The notes under the pieces: model-generated
Databases searched by the model: none
What the model was told of the DNA's origin: nothing
The model's input: only the letters and a program-made list of their open reading frames with translations
Position numbers and translations under genes: made by a program
Assembly: GCA_027493525.1 (NCBI GenBank)
Contig: JAOSKN010000002.1
Location: 724,288-788,287, forward strand
Source: Planctomycetota bacterium
GTDB taxonomy: Bacteria > Planctomycetota > SZUA-567 > H5-PLA8
Direction of reading: 5' to 3'
DNA length: 64,000 bases
Shown here: in pieces, positions 1 through 9,146 of the stretch
How the letters are laid out: each line of letters opens with the position of its first letter
Position numbering within the stretch: position 1 is the first letter of the stretch

Positions 1-805
1 CGTCGCGGTCGGCGCTGGCGACGAGCAACGGGCGCGGGGCGATCAGCGCGCCAATGTCGCTGAGATCCCACTGGTCGTTGTTGAAGTGGTACATGCAGTC
101 GCAGTGGCCGTCGAGGGTGCGTTCGGCAAGGTGGCTGCGCAGGGTGCCGGTGCCACAGACGGGCGCGACGACCTTGGCGCGTTCGTCGGCGGCGCCGAGC
201 CACCAGCTCATGCCGCCTCCCCCGCTGATGCCGGTGATGCCTAGCCGCGCGCCGTCAACGTCGTCGCGTGCGGCGAGCAAGTCGAGCGCGCGGATCCCGT
301 TCCAGCACTCCACGCCGGCCGGCGTGTAGCCGCGGCTGAACCAGTGGAAGCGCCCCTGGCTCCACGTGCCATGGTGGTCGCCTCGGATTTCACCGAATTG
401 GATCGTATCCACGACGAGCGCGACGAAGCCGAGCTGCGCCCAGCGGCGCGGGTGGCTCTGGTAGTGGATCTTCTGAATCCCCGAGTGCCCACAGAAATAA
501 ACGACGCCCGGCGCCTTGGTTTTCATGCCGGAAGGCACGTACAAGTTCGCCGTCACGTAGAGGCGCGGGAGGCTCTCGTAGTAGAGCTTCTCGATGCGGT
601 AGCCTTCGCGCTCGACGACCCCCGTGACCTTCACGTTGAGCGGCGTGCGCGGGGCCTCGAGGTACGGCGTCAGGCCCATGCGATCAAGGTAAGCCGCCAG
701 CCGGCCGGGGCGTTCGCGCCGCCAGTCCGCGGCGGTCTTAATCGCGGCCAGAGAGCGCTCGGTGAGCCCCGCCGCCTCGCGGCACAGGTACGTGCGGATG
801 TCCAT
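1..805 (-). CDS. Alpha/beta hydrolase, acetyl-xylan-esterase-like (C-terminus beyond window)
   Basis: N-terminal 268 codons of a serine alpha/beta hydrolase of the acetyl-xylan-esterase/prolyl-oligopeptidase-like type, which would remove ester groups from carbohydrates or similar substrates. The frame is still open at base 2, so the end is missing. Visible are the lead-in strand APGVVYFCGHSG (about residues 98-109), the nucleophile elbow GISGGGG with Ser at about 194, and IAPRPLLVASADRD near the cut, where the catalytic Asp region usually starts. No signal peptide is evident. ATG 805 is preferred over ATG 811 because AGAAGGG lies 6 bases before 805 but directly abuts 811. It is divergent from a GntR-LacI regulator, which may control it. 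The substrate is not readable from sequence. Confidence 0.75.
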   Translation of the reverse strand, partial: MDIRTYLCREAAGLTERSLAAIKTAADWRRERPGRLAAYLDRMGLTPYLEAPRTPLNVKVTGVVEREGYRIEKLYYESLPRLYVTANLYVPSGMKTKAPGVVYFCGHSGIQKIHYQSHPRRWAQLGFVALVVDTIQFGEIRGDHHGTWSQGRFHWFSRGYTPAGVECWNGIRALDLLAARDDVDGARLGITGISGGGGMSWWLGAADERAKVVAPVCGTGTLRSHLAERTLDGHCDCMYHFNNDQWDLSDIGALIAPRPLLVASADRD

Positions 806-888
806 GCGCATCCCTTCTTTATTTGGGGCTGAGGAATCCCGAGCCTGGCCGGAAAAAGTCCCAGCGCGAGCGGCTTTCAGGGGTATAC

Positions 889-916
889 ACCATAGGCACA
901 TTGGTATCCTATTGGT
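889..916. promoter_or_regulatory. Candidate operator between esterase and GntR-LacI gene
   Basis: Imperfect inverted repeat ACCATAGG / CCTATTGGT with an 11-base centre, overlapped by a direct repeat ATTGGT at 900-905 and 911-916. It lies just upstream of the GTG start of the GntR-LacI gene and between divergent genes, where an autoregulatory operator would be expected. Assignment is by position and symmetry only. Confidence 0.3.
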
Positions 917-939
917 TTCCTTGGGATTCGGAGCGAAAC

Positions 940-2040
940 GTGGTGTGGCCGGCTCAGATCGACGCCAAGAGCCCCTTTCCGCTTCCCGTCCAGGTGCGCC
1001 GAATCCTGGAGGGGGAGATGGAGGCGGGCCGGTTCCCGGCGGGCTCGCGGCTGCCGCCGGAACGGAGCTTGATGGAACGCTTCAGGGTCAGCCGCAAGAC
1101 GATACGCGCGGCGCTGGAGATGCTCGAGGACGAAGGCCGGATCCTGCGGCACGTGGGGCGCGGGACATTCGTACGCGAAGGACGGCGGGTGCAGGACGCC
1201 GCGCGTATGGCCATCGCGCATGTCGGCGTGGTCTTTTTCAAGTACACCGATCCGGCGCAGGATCCGCTGACCCTGGACCTGCTGGGCGGCATCCACGAGG
1301 TGTTGCAGGCCGAAAACTGCCTCGCGACGACGTTCGGGCTGAGCGTGCAGCCGGGCGACCACTTCAAGAAGCTCGTCGCCGACGTCCGCGGCACGCCGCT
1401 GGACGCGATCGTGCTGATGCCCGAGTCGGTCGAGCGGGCGTACGATGCGCTGAGCGCGCATGCGCCGGTCCTGCAGGCCGGGTATGCCTTCACCGACCGC
1501 GGCTGGGACTACGTCGGCGGGGACCTCTTCGGCGGCATGCGGCAGGCCCTCGATAAACTCGCGCGGCTGGGCCACCGGCACATCGCCTACATCACGACCG
1601 AGACGAAGGAGCAGGCGGCGCAGACGAGCATCCCGGCGCTGAAGATCGCGTCCTTCCGCGAGGCCCTCGCGCAGGTGGGCGGCGGGCGGTTGCGCGGCGA
1701 AGTCGTCTACGCCAGCCGCTACGACGAGTTTTTCGAGTCGCGCCCGCGCCCGACGGCCGTCTTCACGGCGCAGACCAACCAAGCCAAGACGGTCTTGAAG
1801 GAGGCGCGCGAACGCGGCGTCGCGATTCCGAGGGAACTCAGTCTGATCTCGTTCGATGACGGCTTTATCGGGACGCACACCCACCCGCCGTTCTCGGGGC
1901 TAAAGGTGCTGACGGCGGACATGGGCCGCGCGGCGGCGCGGGCGGTGGTGGAACTCGTGAACGGGCAGGCCGCGCGGCCGATCCAGCGGATTCTACCGGC
2001 CGAGCTGCACCTGAGAGAGACGACGACGCGCGCGCCGTGA
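940..2040 (+). CDS. GntR-type HTH / LacI-type sensor hybrid regulator
   Basis: Transcription factor of 366 residues combining a GntR winged helix (about residues 5-75; SRLPPERSLMERFRVSRKTI is the recognition region) with a periplasmic-binding-protein-like sugar-sensing domain of LacI type (about 90-355; ending in SLISFDDGFIGTHTHPPF). The frame could open at 823, but GTG 940 is chosen: GGAG at 930-933 is 6 bases upstream and the HTH begins directly afterwards, matching the family's usual length of about 360. It probably senses a sugar and controls the divergent esterase, the downstream hydrolases, or both. A second protein of this class lies at 7932. Confidence 0.85.
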   Translation: MVWPAQIDAKSPFPLPVQVRRILEGEMEAGRFPAGSRLPPERSLMERFRVSRKTIRAALEMLEDEGRILRHVGRGTFVREGRRVQDAARMAIAHVGVVFFKYTDPAQDPLTLDLLGGIHEVLQAENCLATTFGLSVQPGDHFKKLVADVRGTPLDAIVLMPESVERAYDALSAHAPVLQAGYAFTDRGWDYVGGDLFGGMRQALDKLARLGHRHIAYITTETKEQAAQTSIPALKIASFREALAQVGGGRLRGEVVYASRYDEFFESRPRPTAVFTAQTNQAKTVLKEARERGVAIPRELSLISFDDGFIGTHTHPPFSGLKVLTADMGRAAARAVVELVNGQAARPIQRILPAELHLRETTTRAP

Positions 2041-2044
2041 AGGG

Positions 2045-2389
2045 CGGGACGACGATGCCCTTATACCGGCATCGGCGTGGTCGAAGATCCCCATCAACCG
2101 CAGTCGTGGCTGCGCGACCTGCCCATCCATGCCTGGGATCTGGAGAAGAAGGCTTGGTCGCACCTCGCCGATGCGCTTTCGAACGCCCCCGCACACCCAC
2201 CGCTTCAAGGCGCCTGTAAAGACCACCCGCTTGCGCCTGACCTTGCATGCGGGGGTCAACCCCAGGCTGACCGAACTGGTGCTCTTAGGCGAAGTGGCCG
2301 GAGATTTACCTGACGCGACCAAGCCTGGGCCAAGCGGTCCACCCAAAGCGCCGAACACAAACCCTCGAGATCTTCTGCAAAAGAAATAG
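2045..2389 (+). pseudogene. Remnant of a secreted protein with a discoidin-like C-terminal domain
   Basis: The 525 bases between the regulator and the next gene are not empty. One frame reads WLRDLPIHAWDLEKKAWSHL (about 2104-2163) and, after a one-base shift near 2186-2198 (runs of C), another reads TTRLRLTLHAGVNPRLTELV (about 2222-2281), ending with a stop at 2387-2389. Together this resembles the end of an F5/8-type (discoidin) or NPCBM carbohydrate-binding domain. There is no start or 5' part, because the regulator's stop lies immediately upstream. I read it as the stranded 3' end of a deleted gene, with the shift being decay or the same homopolymer error type seen elsewhere. Recognition is by eye. 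Confidence 0.35.
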
Positions 2390-2422
2390 AATTTGGATCG
2401 ATTCATAGTTAACTAATTGTAT

Positions 2423-2428
2423 TATAAT
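2423..2428 (+). promoter_or_regulatory. Candidate -10 element in an AT-rich patch
   Basis: TATAAT within a strikingly AT-rich stretch (about 2391-2435) in an otherwise GC-rich region, 138 bases before the start of the GH123-like gene. No convincing -35 hexamer is seen at 16-18 bases. It could drive the glycan-utilisation run that follows. Confidence 0.35.
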
Positions 2429-2566
2429 ATGTTAGCTTGAGCATCTTCACGCTAAGAAAACTAGTGCACTTTCTATGGAAATCCGTCGGGGGCGTCCTGG
2501 TCGCGGTGTATGTCGGCCTAGGCCATGAAGAAGTGCGCTAGTTCTCTCAGGCTAAGGAGGTTTCCC

Positions 2567-4528
2567 ATGCGCTCGACCCTTTGCCTCGCCGCCGCGCTGC
2601 TGTTGCTCCTGTCCGGCCAGGAGACGCGCGCCGAAAGCTCCGCCAAGTCCGAACGCTGCGCCGACTGGGAACGCAAGGCCTCGGAGTGGGCCGTTGCCAC
2701 CTACCAGGCCGCGCTGCAGAAGCGGCAGGCGGAGGTGGACGCTCTGAAGAAGGGACTCGCCGAAGGCGCGAAGCCGCTGCCGGCGGAGTTGGCCGAAGCG
2801 AACAAGGACCGCGGCTGCGTGCTCTTCTCGCGGCCGTGGCAGCAACTCATCCGGCGGCACGAGCCGCCGACCGCGGAGGAGGCCAAGCCGGAACGGCTCG
2901 CGGCCACGGCCGCCGCGGGCGAATCCGAGTCCCTGCAACTCGGGGTCTGGGCCTTGCGCGACCTGAAGGACGTGAGCGTGCGCGTCAGCGACCTGTCCGC
3001 CGGCGGGGAGAAGAAGTTGGCCGCCGCGGAGCATGTCCGCGTGCTGTGCGGCTACAACCTCTACGTGCCGAAACCCAAGAAGGCCGGGGCGGCCGACGGC
3101 GACATCGTGGTCGGCGAAGCGAAGGCGCAACTCAGCTACGACGAAGTGCCCGTGGCGCTCCTGGACCTGCCGGGCCTGGATGTCGCGGCTCACCAGGGCC
3201 AAGGCTTCTGGATCGACGTCGCGGTGCCAAAGACGGCGGAGGCCGGCGAATACCGCGGCGAGGCGATCGTCAGCGCGGCCGGCACGGAGATCGCCCGGGC
3301 TCCGCTGGTGGTGAACGTCCTGCCCTTCGTGCTGGACGAGGCTCCCGAATGGGGCCGCGCGGCGTTCATCTCGCGCTTCCGCAATCGCAGCGAACTGGTC
3401 CAGATGCGCGAGCACGGCCTGAACATGATCTCTTGGTGGGCCTCGGCCTACACCGCCAAGCTCGAGGGCGGCAAGGTTGTCGCCGATTTCTCGAAGTTCC
3501 AGGAGTACCTGAAGCTGCTCGACGAGACCGGGTTTGTCGGCCCTCACATGGCTTTCCTGGGCGCCTCGGATCCGAAGATCGAGAACCGCGTGATGGAACT
3601 CCTGGGCCGACCGACCATCAAGGACGGGCGCAACAAGAAGGATCCGAAGGTGCGCGAATCCTTCAAGAAGGCGGACCTCTCGCCGCCCTTCGGCGAGCAC
3701 CTCTGTGAGATCCTCAAGCAGTTCCACGCCGCGACGAAGGCCGTGGGTCACGGGGACATGAAGGCCTGCCTGCTCGACGAACCCGACCACGAACCGCGCC
3801 CCGAGCGCCGCGACTACTACAACAAGGTCTTCGCGATGGCCGAGAAGGGCGCGCCCGACGTTCCGCTCTACGGGGTCTTCTACCACGAAGGCGACGAGGA
3901 CCGGCTCTCTCACCATCACGACACCTGGTGTACCAACCGCCCCCTCGCGCGGATCGCGACGATGTGCCGCGAGAAGGGCCGCAACCTCTGGACCTACGGC
4001 TTCGGGCGGCAGTACTACCAGGATGCCGGCGTCGCGCGCTTCGCCTTCGGTACCGTGCCCTGGGTCTTCGGCGCCAACGGCTCGCTGCTCTGGGCCAACT
4101 ACTGGCACGAGGGCGAGATCTTCGATCCTTTCTCGGTCACCGACACCTCGACCATGTCCCTGCCCACGCCCGAGGGCCCGCTGGCCACGCCGGTGCTGAA
4201 GGGAATCCGCGAGTGCGTCGACGACCGCCGCTACTTCGTCACGCTGGAGAAGCTGATCGCGAGCGCCAAGTCGGCCGGCGGCGCGGCCGCCGAGGAAGCC
4301 GCGAAGCACGAGGCTTTCCTGGAGGGCTATCGCAAGCCGCTCTTCGACAAAATGACCGTCCGCGGCGGCCGCCCCGACTTCAGCGCCGTGCCGGCTCTGG
4401 AAATCACCGGCCTCGATGGCTCCAAGTTCACTCTCAATCCGGCGAACGCCGATCCCGCGGATCTGCCCGAGTTCATCCGCAACGACGTCGCGCGCCGCAT
4501 TATCGCGCTCAAGGCCGCGCAGAAGTAA
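2567..4528 (+). CDS. Secreted GH123/DUF4091-like glycoside hydrolase
   Basis: Exported protein of 653 residues with a Sec signal peptide (LCLAAALLLLLSG, cleavage after about ETRA-22), a beta-sandwich region with the pattern LQLGVWALRDLKDVSVRVSD (about 123-142) and a barrel-like C-terminal half containing CLLDEPDHE (about 401-409), the position of the acidic pair in GH123/DUF4091 proteins. GH123 enzymes hydrolyse beta-N-acetylgalactosaminides; the substrate here is inferred only. ATG 2567 is the start, since AAGGAGG at 2554-2560 is 6 bases upstream; an earlier in-frame ATG at 2525 would bury the signal peptide. The heparinase-like lyase follows after 34 bases, suggesting one operon. Confidence 0.65.
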   Translation: MRSTLCLAAALLLLLSGQETRAESSAKSERCADWERKASEWAVATYQAALQKRQAEVDALKKGLAEGAKPLPAELAEANKDRGCVLFSRPWQQLIRRHEPPTAEEAKPERLAATAAAGESESLQLGVWALRDLKDVSVRVSDLSAGGEKKLAAAEHVRVLCGYNLYVPKPKKAGAADGDIVVGEAKAQLSYDEVPVALLDLPGLDVAAHQGQGFWIDVAVPKTAEAGEYRGEAIVSAAGTEIARAPLVVNVLPFVLDEAPEWGRAAFISRFRNRSELVQMREHGLNMISWWASAYTAKLEGGKVVADFSKFQEYLKLLDETGFVGPHMAFLGASDPKIENRVMELLGRPTIKDGRNKKDPKVRESFKKADLSPPFGEHLCEILKQFHAATKAVGHGDMKACLLDEPDHEPRPERRDYYNKVFAMAEKGAPDVPLYGVFYHEGDEDRLSHHHDTWCTNRPLARIATMCREKGRNLWTYGFGRQYYQDAGVARFAFGTVPWVFGANGSLLWANYWHEGEIFDPFSVTDTSTMSLPTPEGPLATPVLKGIRECVDDRRYFVTLEKLIASAKSAGGAAAEEAAKHEAFLEGYRKPLFDKMTVRGGRPDFSAVPALEITGLDGSKFTLNPANADPADLPEFIRNDVARRIIALKAAQK

Positions 4529-4562
4529 CCACTCACTTGCTCTCGCCAGGGAGGCTCGAATC

Positions 4563-7202
4563 GTGCGCATCGGAACGGAAGCCGCGCGTGCCTGGGATCC
4601 CGCCTGCGACTGGACGCGCCTCGTCACTTTCAGGCCCGCGGACGGCGCGCGCGCGACCCTGAATCCCCCGCGCTTCTCCTGGCCTTACCTGCCCGGAGTT
4701 TTTCCCGCCGCTGGCGAGCGCCTCGAACCGCACCCCAAGGACCGCGAGGGCTTCCTGCTCACGCCGGCGCTCTTCACCCTGGAAATCGCCCGGGCGCCAG
4801 ACTTCGAGGACGAGACGATCCTCTTTCGCGCCGAGCGCACTCCTTACAACTTCTACAACGCCCTGCCTCTCCTGCCTGCGGGAATTGTCTACTGGCGCGT
4901 CGCGTACCTCACCGAGTCCGGCGCGCTGCGCTGCTGGAGCGAGACGCGCTCGATCGAGATTGCCGCCGCCGCCGAGCCCTGGGATCGCTCGAACTTCCTG
5001 AAGCTGGAGCCCGCGCCGCGCCCGCGGCTGCTGGCCGGCAAGCTGGACGAAGCGCGCCGCCGCGCCGGGTCTTCCGCCGATTGCAAGGCGATCCTGGATA
5101 CGCTCTCCAAATGCGAAGGCGCGACGCAAAAGAGCTGGTGGAACCGCATGCCCGGGTCCGACCGGCTCACGCGGCAGGAGTTCGCGCGCTCCTGGCCGGA
5201 TGCCGGCGGCGGCGATTTCACGACCATCGCGAACAACCTGGCGCACCTGGCCTTCAAGCGCGCGCTCCTGGGCGGGGACCTTGCCGAGGTCGCCGCGCGC
5301 GCCGCGCGGATCGCGGAACTGCCCCTCGGCGGGCTGAGCGGCCCCGAGGGCGCCCCTGGCAGCCTTGGCGCCGACGTGGCCCAGCTCCCCGAGTTCCTCG
5401 CCGTCGTCTACGATTTCTGCCGTGCCGCGGCCGATCCGCGCGATCTCGCCGCCTTGCGCGCAGGGATCGCCTGGCGCGTCCGCTATACCTTCGAGAACTT
5501 TGCCTGGCGCGCGCAGGACGGGACGCGCGTGCCGTACAACTCCCTGGCCGTCAGCGGCTCCAGCCATCCGTTCGAGGCGGGCATGGGGATGCTCTGCGCC
5601 GCCGCGCTCCTGGCCGGCGATCCGGACCTCGCGCCGGACGAACGCGACCTCTTCACGCGCGTCCACGAGTTCGGCCTGCACTGGCTCGTCGGGATCACCA
5701 ACGGCTTCGGAACCGAGGACGGCTGGAACGAGGGGCCCGGCTACGGCAACTCGAAGATGCAGTGGCTGATGAACGCCGTCGCCTACTGCGACCTGGCGCG
5801 GCCGGAGTTGCAGCTCGGGCGCAATCCGGCGTTGAAAGCGATCGGCGATTTCTTCCTGCACACCTCGCCGCTGGGATTGTACGCGGCGCCTTTCAGCAAC
5901 GGCTCGTCGAAGCGCGATTACGTCCTGCGCAACCGCATGTCGAGCGCCTACCGGCTCGCGTACCTGCTGAACGACGGAACCTTCCGCCGCACCTGGGCGC
6001 AAAGCGGCCCGGCGCTCGAGGCCCTCGGAGCCGGCGCGCAGGCCGAGCAGAAGCGCTTCTGGAATCCCTGGCTCGCCTTTGGGCTCGCGGCGCGCGGCGA
6101 AGCGCCGCGGGAAGCCGACGCGCCGGCCGGCGCGCGCCTCTTCGAGAACTCAGGCTGGCTCTGCGTGAACACCGAGAGCCCCAACCGCCCGGACCGCTTT
6201 GCTTCCTCGACCGGGATGATCGTCCAGGCGCGGCCCGTCGGCGGCTACCAGCATTCCTTCTTCTCCGACGGCAGCCCGCAGCTCTGGGCCTTTGGCGAGC
6301 CGCTCAACTACGGCTCCGGCACGACCGCGAACAAGGATCCCTACGCGTACAGCGCGCTGAGCGCCAACACGGTCCTCGTGAACGGCGTCGGCCAGCGGCA
6401 CCTCTGCCACTGGCGGCTCGAACACTTCAAGGCGCGCCGCCTGCCCAGGCAAATCGCACGCTTCGCCGCGTACAAGGAACTGAAGGACGGCGTCTACGCC
6501 CTCGCCGATCTGACGAACGGGTACTCCGACCATGCCGGGCCGGCCGGGCACTGGTGGGGCGACCTCCAGGGTCCCTATCAGGAAGGCCCCCTGCCGAAGC
6601 TCGCGCGGGCGCTGCGGCATTTCCTGTTCATGCGCGGGCGCTACTTCGTGATGCTCGATGACCTCGAACTCGCGCCGGGCGAGGCGCCGGCCGCCTTCAC
6701 CTGGCTCTGGCACGTCCTGAAGGAGAGCCCGCTCGAGACCCCCGCGGCCGGGCGCGTGGCGTACCGTGCCGGCGCGGTGCGCGTGGACCTGGCGCACGTC
6801 CACGAGGCGGGCGACCTGGCCTTCGAGGACCGCGCGGGCCTGCTCGGCGCGCTGAATCCCCTCACCGGCGAGGACTACCGCGCCGCGGTCGAGCCGCATC
6901 TGAAGCGCCCCGGCGGCGAGGCCGTGCTGATGGCGCATAATTTCTGGTTCACCGCGAAGACGCGCGCGGCGCGCCGGCAGTTCCTCACCGTCGTATACCC
7001 CACGCGCCGCGAAGAGCCCGCGCCGACGATTGAGGCCGCCGGCCGGCTGGCCGTCCGAGTGCGCGGCCCGCATGGGAACGACCTGATCGACTTCGGCGGA
7101 CAGACCTCGGGCGCGGACCTCGCCGTCGAAGCCGCGGCCCTGGCCGAAGCGGCCGACAGCGCGCGGCGCGAGGCCGGCGCGCCTCGGGAAGTCCACGCGT
7201 GA
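4563..7202 (+). CDS. Heparinase II/III-family lyase with DUF4962-like N-terminus
   Basis: Polysaccharide lyase-like protein of 879 residues. The N-terminus (about 20-150) looks like the DUF4962/fibronectin-like module (FSWPYLPG, GIVYWRVAYLTESGAL), followed by an alpha/alpha toroid (about 160-500) and a beta-sheet domain (about 540-850, with YGSGTTANKDPYAYSALSAN). Such enzymes beta-eliminate uronate-containing glycans such as heparin-like, alginate or ulvan-type polymers. GTG 4563 is chosen because AGGGAGG at 4548-4554 precedes it by 8 bases; the longer frame from 4416 would overlap the upstream gene. No signal peptide is obvious, which is odd for a lyase and suggests either intracellular action on imported oligomers or a missed N-terminus. 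Its stop overlaps the next start (GTGA), implying translational coupling. Confidence 0.75.
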   Translation: MRIGTEAARAWDPACDWTRLVTFRPADGARATLNPPRFSWPYLPGVFPAAGERLEPHPKDREGFLLTPALFTLEIARAPDFEDETILFRAERTPYNFYNALPLLPAGIVYWRVAYLTESGALRCWSETRSIEIAAAAEPWDRSNFLKLEPAPRPRLLAGKLDEARRRAGSSADCKAILDTLSKCEGATQKSWWNRMPGSDRLTRQEFARSWPDAGGGDFTTIANNLAHLAFKRALLGGDLAEVAARAARIAELPLGGLSGPEGAPGSLGADVAQLPEFLAVVYDFCRAAADPRDLAALRAGIAWRVRYTFENFAWRAQDGTRVPYNSLAVSGSSHPFEAGMGMLCAAALLAGDPDLAPDERDLFTRVHEFGLHWLVGITNGFGTEDGWNEGPGYGNSKMQWLMNAVAYCDLARPELQLGRNPALKAIGDFFLHTSPLGLYAAPFSNGSSKRDYVLRNRMSSAYRLAYLLNDGTFRRTWAQSGPALEALGAGAQAEQKRFWNPWLAFGLAARGEAPREADAPAGARLFENSGWLCVNTESPNRPDRFASSTGMIVQARPVGGYQHSFFSDGSPQLWAFGEPLNYGSGTTANKDPYAYSALSANTVLVNGVGQRHLCHWRLEHFKARRLPRQIARFAAYKELKDGVYALADLTNGYSDHAGPAGHWWGDLQGPYQEGPLPKLARALRHFLFMRGRYFVMLDDLELAPGEAPAAFTWLWHVLKESPLETPAAGRVAYRAGAVRVDLAHVHEAGDLAFEDRAGLLGALNPLTGEDYRAAVEPHLKRPGGEAVLMAHNFWFTAKTRAARRQFLTVVYPTRREEPAPTIEAAGRLAVRVRGPHGNDLIDFGGQTSGADLAVEAAALAEAADSARREAGAPREVHA

Positions 7203-7927
7203 GCCGCGAGCGCCTGCATGTGTGGCCGGCGCTCCTGCTGGCCGCGCTGGCCTTCGATGCGCGCGCCGGGGAGGACGCCGTGCCTGCCGCTGAGCCCTTA
7301 GCCGCGGAGAACGAGTGGGCGCGCAAACTCGAAGCCGTGCGCGCCAAGCTTCGCGGCGGCGAGGTGCTCTTCAAGGACGACTTCGACCGCGAGGAACTGG
7401 GCGCGGAATGGATCGTCGAGGAAGGCGCCTGGAAGACCTCAAAGGCGGCCGGGCGCGAAGGCGCCGGGGTCCTCGGCGCGCCGGGCGCGACCTACCCTGA
7501 TTCCTTCCTCTGGACGAAGCGTTCGTTCAAGGGCGACCTCGTCGTCGAGTTCGACGCCGTTTGCGAGAGCGACCCGGCGCACGACATCAACTTCGTGATC
7601 TGCGGCAAGGCGCCCAACTATCCGCCGCCCGAGAAACCGATGTATCTCTTCGGACTGGGCGGCTGGGGCAATACAATGACCGGCGTCGAGCGCGGCCCGG
7701 ACTACAAGTGGAAGGCGCTCACTGGCCTGTTCACGATCGAGAAGGGTCGCTTGTACCGCGTCGTCGCCGCGCGCCTGGGATCCAAATTCTACCTTTTCGT
7801 GGACGACAGGCTCGTGACGATGGCCGCCGATCCGGATCCGCTTCCGAACGAGGGACAGTTCGCGCTCCAGGTTTACAGGAGCGCCGTGCGCTTCTCGAAC
7901 CTGGTCCTGCGCAAACCCGGGAAATGA
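7199..7927 (+). CDS. Secreted LamG/concanavalin-like domain protein (DUF1080-like)
   Basis: Exported protein of 242 residues with a signal peptide (WPALLLAALAFDARA, cleavage near residue 23) and one concanavalin-A-like beta-sandwich: FKDDFDREELGAEWIVEEGA at about 58-77 is the usual opening of DUF1080/LamG-type folds, and FALQVYRSAVRFSNLVLRKP closes it. It may bind or act on the same glycan as the lyase, to whose stop codon its GTG start is fused. A short A/E-rich stretch follows the signal peptide. Enzymatic function is not shown; it could be only a binding module. Confidence 0.6.
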   Translation: MSRERLHVWPALLLAALAFDARAGEDAVPAAEPLAAENEWARKLEAVRAKLRGGEVLFKDDFDREELGAEWIVEEGAWKTSKAAGREGAGVLGAPGATYPDSFLWTKRSFKGDLVVEFDAVCESDPAHDINFVICGKAPNYPPPEKPMYLFGLGGWGNTMTGVERGPDYKWKALTGLFTIEKGRLYRVVAARLGSKFYLFVDDRLVTMAADPDPLPNEGQFALQVYRSAVRFSNLVLRKPGK

Positions 7928-7931
7928 CGGC

Positions 7932-9146
7932 ATGAAAGCGCTTCTGAAGCCCCGCTACGTGCTGCCCAGGATCGTAACCGGCGACGTTCGCCGCCCGGCC
8001 TGGGAACTCCTGCGCGAAGGCATCCGCCGGGAAATCGTCGAGGGACATTGGAAACCCGGCGACGCGCTGATGCCGGTGCGCAAACTGTGCAAACAACTCG
8101 GGATCAACCGCGTCACCGCCGACCAGGCGATCCGCGACCTGATCGGCGAGGGGCTGCTCCACAGCGAGCGCGGGCGCGGGGTCTTCGTGGAGGACATCTC
8201 GCCCTTCCGCGTCGGCGTGGTCTCCAAGGCGCGCGACGACGGCGCCCTGCCGGCAAGCGGGTACGCCGCGATGCAGCGCGCGGCGCTGGAGGTTCTCGCG
8301 GCCAAGAACGTCCAGGCGCTGGTGCTGGGGCAAGAGGAAGGCGCGAAGAGCGGGAAGTTCGGGCCGCCGCTGGGGCCGATCCTGGGCGCCGACGTGGATG
8401 CCTACCTGCCCATCGGGATTCAGCACGAGGAATACCTGGGCGCGCTCGTCGCCACCGGCCGGCCGGTGGTGGCGCTGGACGCCGCGCCGCTCGCGCAGTC
8501 CTTCGACGGCGTCGTGCTGGACGCCTTCCGCACGGGTTACCTGGCGACGCGGCACCTGCTGGAACTCGGCCACCGCCGCATCCTGTACGTGGGCTACGAC
8601 CGCGGGCGGCATCCCGGGGACCCGCTGGCCCTCGCGCGCATTCCCGAGCCCGACAGCGAGCGCGCCGCCGCGGGCTTCGTCTACGCGCTGAAGGAGGCGG
8701 GTATCGCGCGCGAGGTCGTGAAGCTGCACGAGCATCTGCCCCGCGGCGAGGAATCCAGGGACGAGCTGCTGCGCGACCTGAGTTCCGGGCGCTATACAGC
8801 GGGGATCATGGTCCATGCGCACGCGGAGGCGCTCCGCGCGGCAGGCGCGCTTCCCGAAGGGTTCAGCGTGGTCGTCACCGAGGCCGCGCGGGGCCAGGCC
8901 GCGGAGTGGACCCGCGTGGAAGCGGACGAGGCCGAGTTCGGCGTGCGCGGCGCGCAGCGGATGCTGCAGCGCCTGCCCGAAACCCGCAAGCCGCGCCTGC
9001 CGGGTCCGCGCGGCGATGGCGCGGTCTTCACCATCGCGCCGCGCCTGGCGGCGGCGGCGAGCACGCGCCGCATCGGGCCGCCGCCGGCCCTCTACTCGTG
9101 GCTCGAGCGGCCCGCGAAGCCGCTCGCACGGGAGGCCCGCGCGTGA
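7932..9146 (+). CDS. GntR-type HTH / LacI-type sensor hybrid regulator
   Basis: Regulator of 404 residues with the same plan as the one at 940: a GntR winged helix at about 18-85 (MPVRKLCKQLGINRVTADQA) followed by a LacI-like ligand-binding domain (about 90-350, including ILYVGYDRGRHPGD). A C-terminal basic/proline tail (RIGPPPALYSWLERPAKPL) is not typical. It starts 4 bases after the LamG-like gene and its stop overlaps the epimerase start (GTGA), so it sits inside the operon it presumably controls. The inducer is unknown, probably a sugar released by the lyase or hydrolase. Confidence 0.8.
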   Translation: MKALLKPRYVLPRIVTGDVRRPAWELLREGIRREIVEGHWKPGDALMPVRKLCKQLGINRVTADQAIRDLIGEGLLHSERGRGVFVEDISPFRVGVVSKARDDGALPASGYAAMQRAALEVLAAKNVQALVLGQEEGAKSGKFGPPLGPILGADVDAYLPIGIQHEEYLGALVATGRPVVALDAAPLAQSFDGVVLDAFRTGYLATRHLLELGHRRILYVGYDRGRHPGDPLALARIPEPDSERAAAGFVYALKEAGIAREVVKLHEHLPRGEESRDELLRDLSSGRYTAGIMVHAHAEALRAAGALPEGFSVVVTEAARGQAAEWTRVEADEAEFGVRGAQRMLQRLPETRKPRLPGPRGDGAVFTIAPRLAAAASTRRIGPPPALYSWLERPAKPLAREARA

